Source: Streptomyces sp. NBC_00708
GTDB lineage: Bacteria; Actinomycetota; Actinomycetes; Streptomycetales; Streptomycetaceae
Reading direction: 5' to 3'
Length of the DNA stretch: 64,000 nucleotides
Assembly: GCA_036226585.1 (NCBI GenBank)
Contig: CP108997.1
Span: 4,650,001 to 4,714,000, forward strand
Part shown: piece after piece, positions 50,296-58,902 of the stretch
Numbering within the stretch: the stretch's first letter is position 1
How the letters are laid out: each line of letters begins with the position of its first letter
Translations under genes and position numbers: made by a program
Notes under the pieces: generated by a model
Databases searched by the model: none
Seen by the model: only the letters and a program-made list of their open reading frames with translations
What the model was told of the DNA's origin: nothing

Positions 50296-51262
50296 GCAGA
50301 CACCGGACGAGGCGATCTCGGCGGCCGGGGCCGGCGGACCGACCGACCTCGCCCTCGCGGAGGGCGACAGCCTGGAGAAGACCCCCGGCGGGCCCGAGGG
50401 GACCGGGCCCGAGAGCAAGCCGCAGAGCCTGTGGTCCGACGCCTGGCGCGACCTGCGCCGCAACCCGGTCTTCATCATCTCCGCGCTGATCATCCTGTTC
50501 CTGGTGATCATCTCGATCTGGCCGCAGCTCATCGCGTCGGGCGACCCGCTCGACTGCGACCTCGGCAAGGCCCAGCAGGGCTCCCAGCCCGGCCACCCCT
50601 TCGGCTACGACGGACAGGGCTGCGACGTCTACACCCGCGTCGTCTACGGCGCCCGCAACTCCGTCACGGTCGGCATCTGCTCGACCATCGGGGTCTCCGT
50701 GATCGGCAGCATCCTCGGCGGCCTGGCGGGCTTCTTCGGCGGCTGGTGGGACTCGATCCTCTCCCGCCTCACCGACATCTTCTTCGGCATCCCCGTCGTC
50801 CTCGGCGGTCTGGTCTTCCTCTCCGTGGTGACCAGCTCCACCGTCTGGCCGGTGATCGGCTTCATCGTGCTGCTCGGCTGGCCGCAGATCGCCCGTATCG
50901 CCCGCGGCTCCGTCATCACCGCCAAGCACAACGACTACGTCCAGGCCGCCCGCGCCCTCGGCGCCTCCAACGGGCGGATGATGCTGCGGCACATCGCGCC
51001 GAACGCCGTCGCCCCGGTCATCGTCGTCGCGACCATCGCGCTGGGCACGTACATCTCCCTGGAGGCGACCCTGTCGTTCCTGGGCGTGGGCCTCAAGCCC
51101 CCCGCCGTCTCCTGGGGCATCGACATCTCCGCCGCGTCCCAGTACATCCGCAACGCCCCGCACATGCTCCTCTGGCCCGCCGGCGCGCTGGCCGTCACGG
51201 TGCTCGCCTTCATCATGCTCGGCGACGCGGTGCGCGACGCCCTCGACCCCAAGCTGCGCTGA
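50288..51262 (+). CDS. Oligopeptide ABC transporter permease, OppC/DppC type (operon 2)
   Basis: This 324-residue permease has a longer acidic N-terminus (about 55 residues), then SLWSDAWRDLRRNPVFIISA and five further helices. The EAA loop is DYVQAARALGASNGRMMLRH followed by IAPNAVAPVIVVAT. The periplasmic segment before helix 2 (LDCDLGKAQQ, GYDGQGCDVYTRVVYGAR) includes two cysteines missing in the operon 1 copy. ATG 50288 overlaps the preceding gene; the ATPase gene follows 13 bp after the stop. Confidence 0.95.
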   Translation: MPEQTPDEAISAAGAGGPTDLALAEGDSLEKTPGGPEGTGPESKPQSLWSDAWRDLRRNPVFIISALIILFLVIISIWPQLIASGDPLDCDLGKAQQGSQPGHPFGYDGQGCDVYTRVVYGARNSVTVGICSTIGVSVIGSILGGLAGFFGGWWDSILSRLTDIFFGIPVVLGGLVFLSVVTSSTVWPVIGFIVLLGWPQIARIARGSVITAKHNDYVQAARALGASNGRMMLRHIAPNAVAPVIVVATIALGTYISLEATLSFLGVGLKPPAVSWGIDISAASQYIRNAPHMLLWPAGALAVTVLAFIMLGDAVRDALDPKLR

Positions 51263-51275
51263 GGAGTCCGCTGCC

Positions 51276-52253
51276 ATGTTGCTCGAAGTACGCGATCTGC
51301 ACGTGGAGTTCCACACCCGGGACGGGGTCGTCAAAGCCGTCAACGGGGTCAACTACTCGGTGGCCGAGGGCGAGACGCTCGCGGTGCTCGGCGAATCGGG
51401 CTCCGGCAAGTCGGTCACGGCGCAGGCGGTCATGGGCATCCTCGACATGCCCCCGGGAAAGATCGCCGGCGGCGAGATCCTGTTCAAGGACCGCGACCTG
51501 CTGAAGATGAAGAAGGAGGAGCGCCGGAAGATCCGCGGCCAGGAGATGGCCATGATCTTCCAGGACGCGCTCTCCTCCCTCAACCCCGTCCTGACCGTGG
51601 GCGAGCAGCTCGGCGAGATGTACGTCGTGCACCGCGGCATGTCCCGCAAGGACGCGAAGGCCAAGGCCGTCGAGCTGATGGACCGGGTCCGCATCCCCGC
51701 CGCCAAGGAGCGGGTCGGCAACTATCCGCACCAGTTCTCCGGCGGTATGCGCCAGCGCATCATGATCGCGATGGCGCTGGCCCTCGAACCCTCCCTGATC
51801 ATCGCCGACGAACCCACCACCGCCCTCGACGTCACCGTCCAGGCCCAGGTCATGGACCTCCTCGCGGAGCTCCAGCGGGAACTGAACATGGGCCTCATCC
51901 TCATCACCCACGACCTCGGGGTGGTGGCCGACGTCGCCGACAAGATCGCCGTGATGTACGCGGGCCGCATCGTCGAGACCTCGCCCGTGCACGACATCTA
52001 CAAGGCGCCCGCCCACCCGTACACCAAGGGTCTGCTCGCCTCCATCCCGCGCCTGGACCAGAAGGGCCAGGAGCTGTACGCGATCAAGGGCCTGCCGCCC
52101 AACCTGCTGCACATCCCGCCCGGCTGCGCCTTCAACCCGCGCTGCCCGATGGCCCAGGACGTCTGCCGCACCGACGTGCCGCCGCTGTACGACGTGGCCG
52201 AGCACCGACAGAGCGCCTGCCACTTCTGGAAGGAGACGCTCGATGCACGCTGA
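51276..52253 (+). CDS. Oligopeptide ABC transporter ATPase, OppD/DppD type (operon 2)
   Basis: This 325-residue ATPase is strikingly similar to the operon 1 copy from [20 protein letters not shown] onward but lacks its 22-residue N-terminal extension. Walker [13 protein letters not shown], signature [15 protein letters not shown], Walker [17 protein letters not shown] and H-loop [17 protein letters not shown] are intact; the Cys set [14 protein letters not shown] is also retained. ATG 51276 follows GAGGAGTCCGCTGCC. The gene overlaps the next ATPase gene by 11 bp. Confidence 0.95.
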   Translation: MLLEVRDLHVEFHTRDGVVKAVNGVNYSVAEGETLAVLGESGSGKSVTAQAVMGILDMPPGKIAGGEILFKDRDLLKMKKEERRKIRGQEMAMIFQDALSSLNPVLTVGEQLGEMYVVHRGMSRKDAKAKAVELMDRVRIPAAKERVGNYPHQFSGGMRQRIMIAMALALEPSLIIADEPTTALDVTVQAQVMDLLAELQRELNMGLILITHDLGVVADVADKIAVMYAGRIVETSPVHDIYKAPAHPYTKGLLASIPRLDQKGQELYAIKGLPPNLLHIPPGCAFNPRCPMAQDVCRTDVPPLYDVAEHRQSACHFWKETLDAR

Positions 52254-53580
52254 CCACTCGGGGCGCAAGGAAGCGCGTGAGGAGGGCGAGGCGGCACGCG
52301 ACCTCCTCTCCAAGTCGCGCCACGAGAGCGCGTACGCGGGCGGCGAACCGATCCTGGAGGTGCGCGACCTCGTCAAGCACTACCCGCTGACCCAGGGCAT
52401 CCTCATCAAGAAGCAGGTCGGCGCGGTCAAGGCGGTCGACGGGGTCTCCTTCGACCTCGGCGCCGGTGAGACGCTCGGCGTGGTGGGGGAGTCCGGCTGC
52501 GGCAAGTCGACGGTCGCCCGGCTCCTCGTCCACCTGGAACAGCCCACCGCCGGCTCCATCCGGTACAAGGGCGAGGACATCACCAAGCTGTCCGGCCGTG
52601 CGCTGAAGGCCGTGCGCCGCAACATCCAGATGGTGTTCCAGGACCCGTACACCTCGCTCAACCCGCGCATGACGGTCGGGGACATCATCGGGGAGCCGTA
52701 CGAGATCCACCCCGAGGTGGCCCCCAAGGGCGACCGGCGGCGCAAGGTGCAGGACCTGCTCGACGTGGTGGGCCTCAACCCGGAGTACATCAACCGCTAT
52801 CCGCACCAGTTCTCCGGCGGCCAGCGCCAGCGCATCGGCATCGCCCGCGGCCTCGCGCTCAACCCGGAGATCATCGTCGCCGACGAACCGGTCTCCGCGC
52901 TCGACGTCTCCGTCCAGGCCCAGGTCGTCAACCTGCTGGACCGGCTCCAGGCGGAGTTCAACCTGAGCTACGTCTTCATCGCGCACGACCTGTCGATCGT
53001 CCGGCACATCTCCGACCGGGTCGGCGTCATGTACCTGGGCCGGTTCGTCGAGATCGGCACGGACGCGGAGATCTACGACCACCCCACGCACCCCTACACC
53101 CAGGCGCTGCTCTCCGCCGTGCCCGTGCCGGACCCGATGGCGCGCGAGTTCCGCGAGCGGATCATCCTGCACGGCGACGTGCCCTCACCGGCCAACCCGC
53201 CCTCGGGCTGCCGCTTCCGCACCCGCTGCTGGAAGGCGCAGGAGCGGTGCGAGCTGGAGGTGCCGCTGCTGGCCGTCCCGGCCGCCTTCCGCGACACGGA
53301 CACCCCCGCCCGGCACGACTCGGCCTGCCACTTCGCGGAGGAGAAGCGGGTGGTCCCGCCGGAGGGCACGCTGGAGTCGGCGCCGGGGGAGGGCGGCCAG
53401 GAGGGAGCGGCGGCCCAGGCGGCCCAGGCGGCTTCCGGGACGCCGTCCGAAGCACCGCCCGAAGCACCTTCCGAAGCACCTTCCGAAGCGCCGTCCGAGA
53501 CCCCGGCCCCCGGCGAGGAGGGGCCACACCCCTCCGAGGACGAGGAACCGCCGCCCTCCGGAAGCAGCCGGGTGAGCTGA
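52243..53580 (+). CDS. Oligopeptide ABC transporter ATPase, OppF/DppF type with long tail (operon 2)
   Basis: This 445-residue ATPase is about 65 residues longer than its operon 1 counterpart. The OppF domain is complete: [20 protein letters not shown], Walker [13 protein letters not shown], signature [15 protein letters not shown], Walker [18 protein letters not shown]-loop [12 protein letters not shown]. After [11 protein letters not shown] (about residue 370) a low-complexity tail rich in Glu, Ala, Pro and Ser follows, built partly from repeated S-E-A-P units. The tail is probably disordered and is absent from operon 1. ATG 52243 overlaps the preceding gene. A terminator lies 80 bp after the stop. 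Confidence 0.94.
   Translation: MHADHSGRKEAREEGEAARDLLSKSRHESAYAGGEPILEVRDLVKHYPLTQGILIKKQVGAVKAVDGVSFDLGAGETLGVVGESGCGKSTVARLLVHLEQPTAGSIRYKGEDITKLSGRALKAVRRNIQMVFQDPYTSLNPRMTVGDIIGEPYEIHPEVAPKGDRRRKVQDLLDVVGLNPEYINRYPHQFSGGQRQRIGIARGLALNPEIIVADEPVSALDVSVQAQVVNLLDRLQAEFNLSYVFIAHDLSIVRHISDRVGVMYLGRFVEIGTDAEIYDHPTHPYTQALLSAVPVPDPMAREFRERIILHGDVPSPANPPSGCRFRTRCWKAQERCELEVPLLAVPAAFRDTDTPARHDSACHFAEEKRVVPPEGTLESAPGEGGQEGAAAQAAQAASGTPSEAPPEAPSEAPSEAPSETPAPGEEGPHPSEDEEPPPSGSSRVS
53449..53498 (+). repeat. Tandem 12-bp repeats coding the S-E-A-P tail
   Basis: About four copies of a GAAGCACCNTCC-like unit lie in tandem and encode SEAP/PEAP repeats at the end of the operon 2 OppF-type protein. Copies differ at one or two bases, so the array may have grown by slippage. 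Confidence 0.75.
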
Positions 53581-53659
53581 CGCGGCGTTAACACGCGGGC
53601 AACTTCCCCGATATACGGACGCGGCACCATGAACAACGTACGGCCGTGCGGGTGCCGTG

Positions 53660-53695
53660 GACCGGCCGGAAGGGTGTGACGCCCTCCGGCCGGTC
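53660..53695 (+). terminator. Terminator of oligopeptide operon 2
   Basis: GACCGGCCGGAAGGG (53660-53674) pairs with CCCTCCGGCCGGTC (53682-53695) with one bulged base and a 7-base loop. Confidence 0.8.
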
Positions 53696-53748
53696 GCCCG
53701 CCGCAGGCCCTCTTGTCCGGCGGGCGGACGCACGGAAGTATCGACGGG

Positions 53749-54819
53749 GTGATACTCACCCGTGGAGCAAGAGTCACCGGTGCCGCCCTGTCCGCCGTGC
53801 TCGCGGTGATCGTCGCGTGCTGGCTCGTACGGGACGTCGAGGCAGCGGCGGATTTCGGCCAACTGTGGCGGTACTGGGCGGGGTTCTACGACGTCCGTCT
53901 GCAGAGCATGCCCGCGACCTCCGCCACGGACGTGATCCTCTTCGTGGTGTACGTGGCCGTCGCCGTGGCCGCGCTGCGCACCACCTCCGGCGCCTCCGCG
54001 CTCGTCGTCGCCGGGGTGGCGACCCTCGGCGTCCGGCTGCCCGGTCTCTGGACCATCGGCAACCGGCGGATGGAGTCCGCGTACTCCGACGACCTGCGCT
54101 CACGGGCGCTGATCTGCGCCTTCGTCGCGCTCGCCGCGGGCGCCGCGATGATCATCACCGCCGGGGCCGGCCGCCGGCCGCCCGCCGACCCCTACGAGCG
54201 CACACCCTCCGGACCGGGGACGGGTGCGGGCGTGCTCGCGTTCCTGGCGCTCTGCGGGGCCGGGGCCGTGCTGATCGCCTGGGAGATCCGCCAGCTCGTG
54301 CGCTTCCCGGAGATCTACCCCGACTGGTACGTGGGCGGCAACCGGATCGCCCAGCAGCTGACCGGTCCGCCGCCGGGCTGGGGCACCGTGGTGCTGGCCC
54401 TGCTGTGCCTGGCTGCCGGATTCAGTGCCGTGGTCCGCGCCCGGCACGCCCGCCCGCTCGGTCTGGTGGCCGCCGCGATGCTGCTGGCCGGCTCGGTGCT
54501 CGGACTGATGCGGATCGTCCACTACGACATGTTCGACCACTTCGGTTCCCTGGGGCTCGAAGTGCAGCTCACACTGGCCAGCTGGATCTTCCAGCTGCTC
54601 GCCGCCCTGACCGCGCTGATCGCCCTCGCCGTGCCGGGCCCGGTCCGCGCCCCGGGACCGGACCCGTGGGCGGGCGGCCCGGGGTGGGGCCCCGCACCAC
54701 AGCCCGGACCGGCCGCGCCCCCGTACCCCGGACAGCAGCCGCCGGGCTACGGCTACCCGCAGGGCGGCGGCGGCTTCGGTCCGCCCCCGCCGCCCTCGCA
54801 GCCACCGCCCGGCTGGTGA
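53749..54819 (+). CDS. Membrane protein with Pro/Gly-rich C-terminus
   Basis: This protein of about 356 residues has roughly seven or eight hydrophobic segments (first at about 10-30, ALSAVLAVIVACWLV; others such as DVILFVVYVAVAVAAL and LASWIFQLLAALTALIALAV) and a cytoplasmic-looking tail of about 60 residues made of Pro, Gly and Tyr (PPYPGQQPPGYGYPQGGGGF). No enzymatic motif is seen and I do not recognise the family. GTG 53749 places a short basic N-terminus before the first helix; TTG 53713 would add 12 residues. It is convergent with the S9 peptidase gene, their stops being one base apart. Confidence 0.75.
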   Translation: MILTRGARVTGAALSAVLAVIVACWLVRDVEAAADFGQLWRYWAGFYDVRLQSMPATSATDVILFVVYVAVAVAALRTTSGASALVVAGVATLGVRLPGLWTIGNRRMESAYSDDLRSRALICAFVALAAGAAMIITAGAGRRPPADPYERTPSGPGTGAGVLAFLALCGAGAVLIAWEIRQLVRFPEIYPDWYVGGNRIAQQLTGPPPGWGTVVLALLCLAAGFSAVVRARHARPLGLVAAAMLLAGSVLGLMRIVHYDMFDHFGSLGLEVQLTLASWIFQLLAALTALIALAVPGPVRAPGPDPWAGGPGWGPAPQPGPAAPPYPGQQPPGYGYPQGGGGFGPPPPPSQPPPGW

Positions 54820-54820
54820 G

Positions 54821-56947
54821 TCAGAGCCCCAGCGACCGCTTCAGGAAGTCCACCTGGAGCAGCAGCAGGTTTTCGGCCACCTTCTCCTGCGGGGTCATGT
54901 GGGTCACCCCGCTCAGCGGCAGCACCTCGTGCGGCCGGCCGGCGGCGAGCAGCGCCGAGGAGAGCCGCAGGCTGTGCGCGACGACCACGTTGTCGTCCGC
55001 CAGGCCGTGGATGATCATCATCGGCCGCACCTGCTCGGCCGCGTGCGACAGCCCCTCGTCGGTCACCAGCGAGTTGTACGCGTACACCTCCGGCCGCTTC
55101 GCCGGATCGCCGAGGTAGCGCTCGGTGTAGTGCGTGTCGTAGAGCCGCTGGTCGGTCACCGGGGCGCCGACGACCGCCGCGTGGAAGACGTCCGGCCGCC
55201 GCAGGGCCGCCATGCCGGCCAGGAAACCGCCGTACGACCAGCCCCGGATCGCCACCCGGCCGAGATCCAGCGGGAAGCGCTCCGCGAGCGCGTGCAGGGC
55301 CTCCACCTGATCGTCGAGGGTGAGCGCCAGATCGTGCTTGACCGCCTTCTCCCAGGCCGGTGAACGGCCCGGTGTGCCGCGGCCGTCCGCGACGACCACG
55401 GCGAAGCCCTGGTCCGCGAACCACTGCGAGGTGAGATGCGGGTTGTGGGCGGCGACGACCCGGCGGCCGTGCGGACCGCCGTACGGGTCCATGAGGACCG
55501 GAAGCGGACCGTCGGACTCCGAGTAGCCGGCGGGGAGCAGCACGGCGCACGGAATCCGCCGTGCGCCCCCTTCGGTGAGCACCGGCCGCGCGGACAGCAC
55601 CGGCCGCTCCGCGTGGTTCGCGACGACGGCGATCTCCTTGCCGTCACGCAGCACCCGCGCCGTCGTCCCGGGCCGCTCGGGCGTGGCCGAGACCAGCACC
55701 GTCACCCGGCCGGAGCGGACCGCCGTGTGCACGCCGACGCCCTCCGAGACCCGCTCGACGCCCAGCTCGTTGACCCGGTACACATGGCTCTCGCCGGTCT
55801 CCGGCGCGGCCGCCTCCTCGCCCGCCGACGCCGCCACCAGGACGTCCGAGTCCCCGATGTCCAGGACCGCCTGGAGGTGCAGCTGCGCCCCGGTCAGCGG
55901 CCGGTCGCCGACCGCGAGGACCCGCGCCCCGCCCTCGTCCGCGATCCGCACGAGCCGTCCGTCCGGCGCCCACGCGGGCACCCCCGGAAACAGCTCCAGC
56001 CACACCGGGTCCTCGTCCGCGTGCACGGTCCGGGTCGCCCCGGTCTCCGGGTCCACCGTCAGGCACAGCTGGCTCTCCTGGTCCCGGGCCTGGACGAGCA
56101 GCAGCGGAGCCCCGTACGAGGACCAGTGCACCCGCGCCAGATACGGGAACCGGGCCCGGTCCCACACCACTTCGGTGCGCTTGCCGTCCAGGTCCACCAC
56201 CTGGAGCCCCACCACGGCGTTGGGCGTGCCGGCCGCCGGGTACGCGACCTCGGCGGGCCTGCGGTCGGGGTGCGCGGGGTCGGCGATCCACCACCGCCGC
56301 ACGGGGCTGTCGTCGACCCGGGCCACGAGCAGCCGGTCCGACTCCGGCGACCACCAGAAGCCCCGGTGGCGCTGCATCTCCTCGGCCGCGATGAACTCCG
56401 CGAGCCCGTACGTGACATGGGCGTCCTCCGGCTCCGCGAGCGCCCGGTCCGCCTCGCCGGCCGTGGAGACGACGCGCAGCGCGCCCTTGGACACATAGGC
56501 GACGTGTCGCCCGTCCGGGGAGGGGCGCGGATCGATCACCGGACCGGGCACGGGCAGCGCACGCGCCGTTCCCTCGCGCAGACCGGCGACGTACACCTTC
56601 CCGGACAGCGCGAACGCGGCCAACTCGGCCGCCGCGTCCACCGCGTAGCCGACGATCCCCGCCGAGCCCTCGCGGCTGCGCTCCCGCCGGGCGCGCTCCT
56701 GCGCCGACAGGCGCTCCGCCGAACCGCCCAGCAGCGCCGCCGGATCGGCCACCAGGCGTTCGCGCGGGGCGGCGCCCTCGCCCACGTCCAGCACCCAGAG
56801 CCCGCCCGAACGGTCGGTGCCGGAACCCGAGCGCAGGTAGACCACGCGTCCACCGTCGGGTGAAACCGTGAACGCGCGCGGTGCCCCAAGGGTGAATCTC
56901 ATGGTCCGGGCCAACTGGAGCGGGAACGTGATCTCTTCCGAAGTCAT
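54821..56947 (-). CDS. S9 family prolyl-oligopeptidase/DPP-IV-like peptidase
   Basis: This 708-residue serine peptidase has an N-terminal beta-propeller (about 1-440) and a C-terminal alpha/beta hydrolase domain. The catalytic triad is Ser571 in GWSYGGFLAG, Asp651 in HGLADDNV and His683 in GVTHMTP. A Glu-Glu pair in AEFIAAEEMQRHRGFWWSPE matches the DPP-IV-type motif that binds the substrate N-terminus, so dipeptidyl release from peptides is likely. No signal peptide is present, so it is cytoplasmic. Its place next to two oligopeptide importers fits a role in digesting imported peptides. ATG 56947 is the start. Confidence 0.93.
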   Translation of the reverse strand: MTSEEITFPLQLARTMRFTLGAPRAFTVSPDGGRVVYLRSGSGTDRSGGLWVLDVGEGAAPRERLVADPAALLGGSAERLSAQERARRERSREGSAGIVGYAVDAAAELAAFALSGKVYVAGLREGTARALPVPGPVIDPRPSPDGRHVAYVSKGALRVVSTAGEADRALAEPEDAHVTYGLAEFIAAEEMQRHRGFWWSPESDRLLVARVDDSPVRRWWIADPAHPDRRPAEVAYPAAGTPNAVVGLQVVDLDGKRTEVVWDRARFPYLARVHWSSYGAPLLLVQARDQESQLCLTVDPETGATRTVHADEDPVWLELFPGVPAWAPDGRLVRIADEGGARVLAVGDRPLTGAQLHLQAVLDIGDSDVLVAASAGEEAAAPETGESHVYRVNELGVERVSEGVGVHTAVRSGRVTVLVSATPERPGTTARVLRDGKEIAVVANHAERPVLSARPVLTEGGARRIPCAVLLPAGYSESDGPLPVLMDPYGGPHGRRVVAAHNPHLTSQWFADQGFAVVVADGRGTPGRSPAWEKAVKHDLALTLDDQVEALHALAERFPLDLGRVAIRGWSYGGFLAGMAALRRPDVFHAAVVGAPVTDQRLYDTHYTERYLGDPAKRPEVYAYNSLVTDEGLSHAAEQVRPMMIIHGLADDNVVVAHSLRLSSALLAAGRPHEVLPLSGVTHMTPQEKVAENLLLLQVDFLKRSLGL

Positions 56948-57110
56948 GCGCCGAACCTATCGGCCGCCCCCGGCCGTGCGCCCCTCGTGCTGCTGTGCCC
57001 CGAACAATGCGGTGCCACGGATAGTTAAGATCCGTAGCGCTCGGTGGGTATGAACCTGCTGGCTCCTGCGTGCTGCCCGTCCCCGACCGTACAGATGGAG
57101 GTGAACCGCC

Positions 57111-57305
57111 GTGGCGCTCTCGATTTCGGCGGTGGTGCTGCTGGCGATCATCGTCTTCCTGCTGATCCGGAAGTCCGGACTGAAGGGAGGACATGCGGTC
57201 GTCTGCGCGCTGCTCGGTTTCTATCTCGCCAGTTCGTCCATCGCGCCCACCATCTCGGAGCTGACCACGAATGTGGCCGGCATGATCGGGGACATCAAGT
57301 TCTGA
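57111..57305 (+). CDS. Small membrane protein, conserved type
   Basis: This 64-residue protein has one clear hydrophobic helix at the N-terminus (SISAVVLLAIIVFLLI), then a basic turn (RKSGLKGG) and a second moderately hydrophobic segment (HAVVCALLGFYLASSSIAP). No function is known to me. GTG 57111 is preceded by GGAGGTGAACCGCC, a strong ribosome-binding site, which together with the hydrophobic pattern supports a real gene. It is read away from the S9 peptidase and 81 bp before mshB. Confidence 0.82.
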   Translation: MALSISAVVLLAIIVFLLIRKSGLKGGHAVVCALLGFYLASSSIAPTISELTTNVAGMIGDIKF

Positions 57306-57386
57306 CGCCGTCGCCCCCCGCGGCATCGGTGCCCGCCGCCCGGCCGCCGTCGTCCGGGGAGGCCGCCGGCTCGTAGGGTGGTCCCC

Positions 57387-58286
57387 ATGACGGACCTCCC
57401 CGCCCGGCGGCTGCTCCTGGTGCACGCGCACCCGGACGACGAGTCGATCAACAACGGCGCCACCATGGCCAGGTACGTGGCCGAAGGCGCCCTGGTCACG
57501 CTGGTGACCTGCACGCTCGGCGAGGAGGGCGAGATCATCCCGCCCGCGCTCGCCCCTCTCGCCGCGGACCGGGACGACACCCTGGGCCCCCACCGCCGCG
57601 GCGAACTGGCGGCGGCCATGAAGGAGCTGGGCGTCACCGATCACCGCTTCCTCGGCGGCGCCGGCCGCTACCGGGACTCCGGGATGATGGGCGCCGAGCA
57701 GAACCACCGCCCCGGCGCCTTCTGGGCGGCCGACGTGGACGAGGCCGCCGGACGCCTCGTCGAGGTCATCCGCGAGGTGCGCCCCCAGGTCCTGGTGACG
57801 TACGACCCCGACGGGGGCTACGGGCACCCCGACCACATCCAGGCCCACCGGGTCGCCACCCGCGCCGCGGAACTGGCCGCCGACGCGGCGTACCGCCCCG
57901 GCGCGGCGGCCCCGCACACCATCGCCAAGGTCTACTGGAACCGGGTGCCGCGCACGGTCGCCGAGGAGCGTTTCGCCGCCCTGCGGGCCGAGGCCGCCGG
58001 AGCCTTCCCGGGGATCGCCGCGATCGACGACGTGCCGGGTGTGGTGGACGACGCCCTGGTCACCACCGAGATCGACGGTTGCGGGTACGAGGACGCCAAG
58101 GCCGCCGCGATGCGGGCGCACGTCACCCAGATCGCCCTCCAGGGGCCCTACTTCGCGCTGTCGAACGACCTGGGCCAGCCCGTCTTCACCACCGAGTACT
58201 ACGAGTTGACCGCCGGAACCCCGGGCGCTCCGGCGGGCGCACGCGAACACGACCTCTTCGCGGGTGTGACGGAGGCGGACCGGTGA
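57387..58286 (+). CDS. mshB: Mycothiol biosynthesis deacetylase MshB
   Basis: This 299-residue zinc enzyme removes the acetyl group from GlcNAc-inositol in mycothiol synthesis in the cytoplasm. The LmbE/PIG-L fold shows HAHPDDES near the N-terminus (His15, Asp18 as zinc ligands) and [12 protein letters not shown] with third ligand His147; the Asp17 position is the likely general base. The C-terminal [20 protein letters not shown] is typical of MshB rather than the related Mca amidase. ATG 57387 follows GTAGGGTGGTCCCC. The next gene overlaps by 4 bp (GTGA). Confidence 0.95.
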   Translation: MTDLPARRLLLVHAHPDDESINNGATMARYVAEGALVTLVTCTLGEEGEIIPPALAPLAADRDDTLGPHRRGELAAAMKELGVTDHRFLGGAGRYRDSGMMGAEQNHRPGAFWAADVDEAAGRLVEVIREVRPQVLVTYDPDGGYGHPDHIQAHRVATRAAELAADAAYRPGAAAPHTIAKVYWNRVPRTVAEERFAALRAEAAGAFPGIAAIDDVPGVVDDALVTTEIDGCGYEDAKAAAMRAHVTQIALQGPYFALSNDLGQPVFTTEYYELTAGTPGAPAGAREHDLFAGVTEADR

Positions 58287-58738
58287 GCGGCAGCAGCAGG
58301 GCGCGCGCCGGCGGCAGCCGGACCGATGCGCAGAAGAAGGACATTCCGGCCACCGGCCCGGCCGCGCCCCTCAACCCCGCCCGGATCGCCGTCCTGTTCG
58401 GCCTCGTGGTCCTCGGCGCCGTCGTGGGCATCGCGGGGGCCCTCGTCCAGCCCGCGTGGTTCCCGGGCGGGGCGCTGCTCGCCCTGGCGGCGGCAGCCGG
58501 CCTCTTCCACGGCGGCCGCACGCTGACGGGTACCCAGCCCGGGGCCCTGGCCCCGGCGGCGGGATGGCTGATTTCAGTCATCGTTCTGCTCAGTGGACGG
58601 CCCGAAGGGGACTATGTCTTCGGGGACGCGCTCGGCCTCGGCATCTTCCTGCTGGGCGGAATGGCCATCGCTGTGATCTGTGCCACCATGCCGCGATCGC
58701 CCCGGCAGCGGGCCGACAGCGGCCGACCTGCCAAGTAA
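58283..58738 (+). CDS. Small membrane protein coupled to mshB (DUF6113-like)
   Basis: This 151-residue protein has a basic, Ser/Arg-rich N-terminus (about 30 residues) and four hydrophobic segments ([69 protein letters not shown]). The family is a Streptomyces membrane protein group often seen beside mshB; function unknown. The GTG start at 58283 overlaps the mshB stop, so the two are translationally coupled. A role in mycothiol metabolism is only guilt by association. Confidence 0.85.
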   Translation: MSGSSRARAGGSRTDAQKKDIPATGPAAPLNPARIAVLFGLVVLGAVVGIAGALVQPAWFPGGALLALAAAAGLFHGGRTLTGTQPGALAPAAGWLISVIVLLSGRPEGDYVFGDALGLGIFLLGGMAIAVICATMPRSPRQRADSGRPAK

Positions 58739-58902
58739 TGTGCTCCGTCCGATCCCGTAATGCCCCCTGTCCGTCCGGGGGGTGCGCAGTCGTTTCCCCC
58801 GGTCGCGGGGTGTGTACCGGCGGCGGCCAGTATGGTGGTTCGCGCGCCCGGGCTGCGGCACGGGGGAAGTACGGGCGGCGGAGCCAATCGGGAGAACCTG
58901 CT

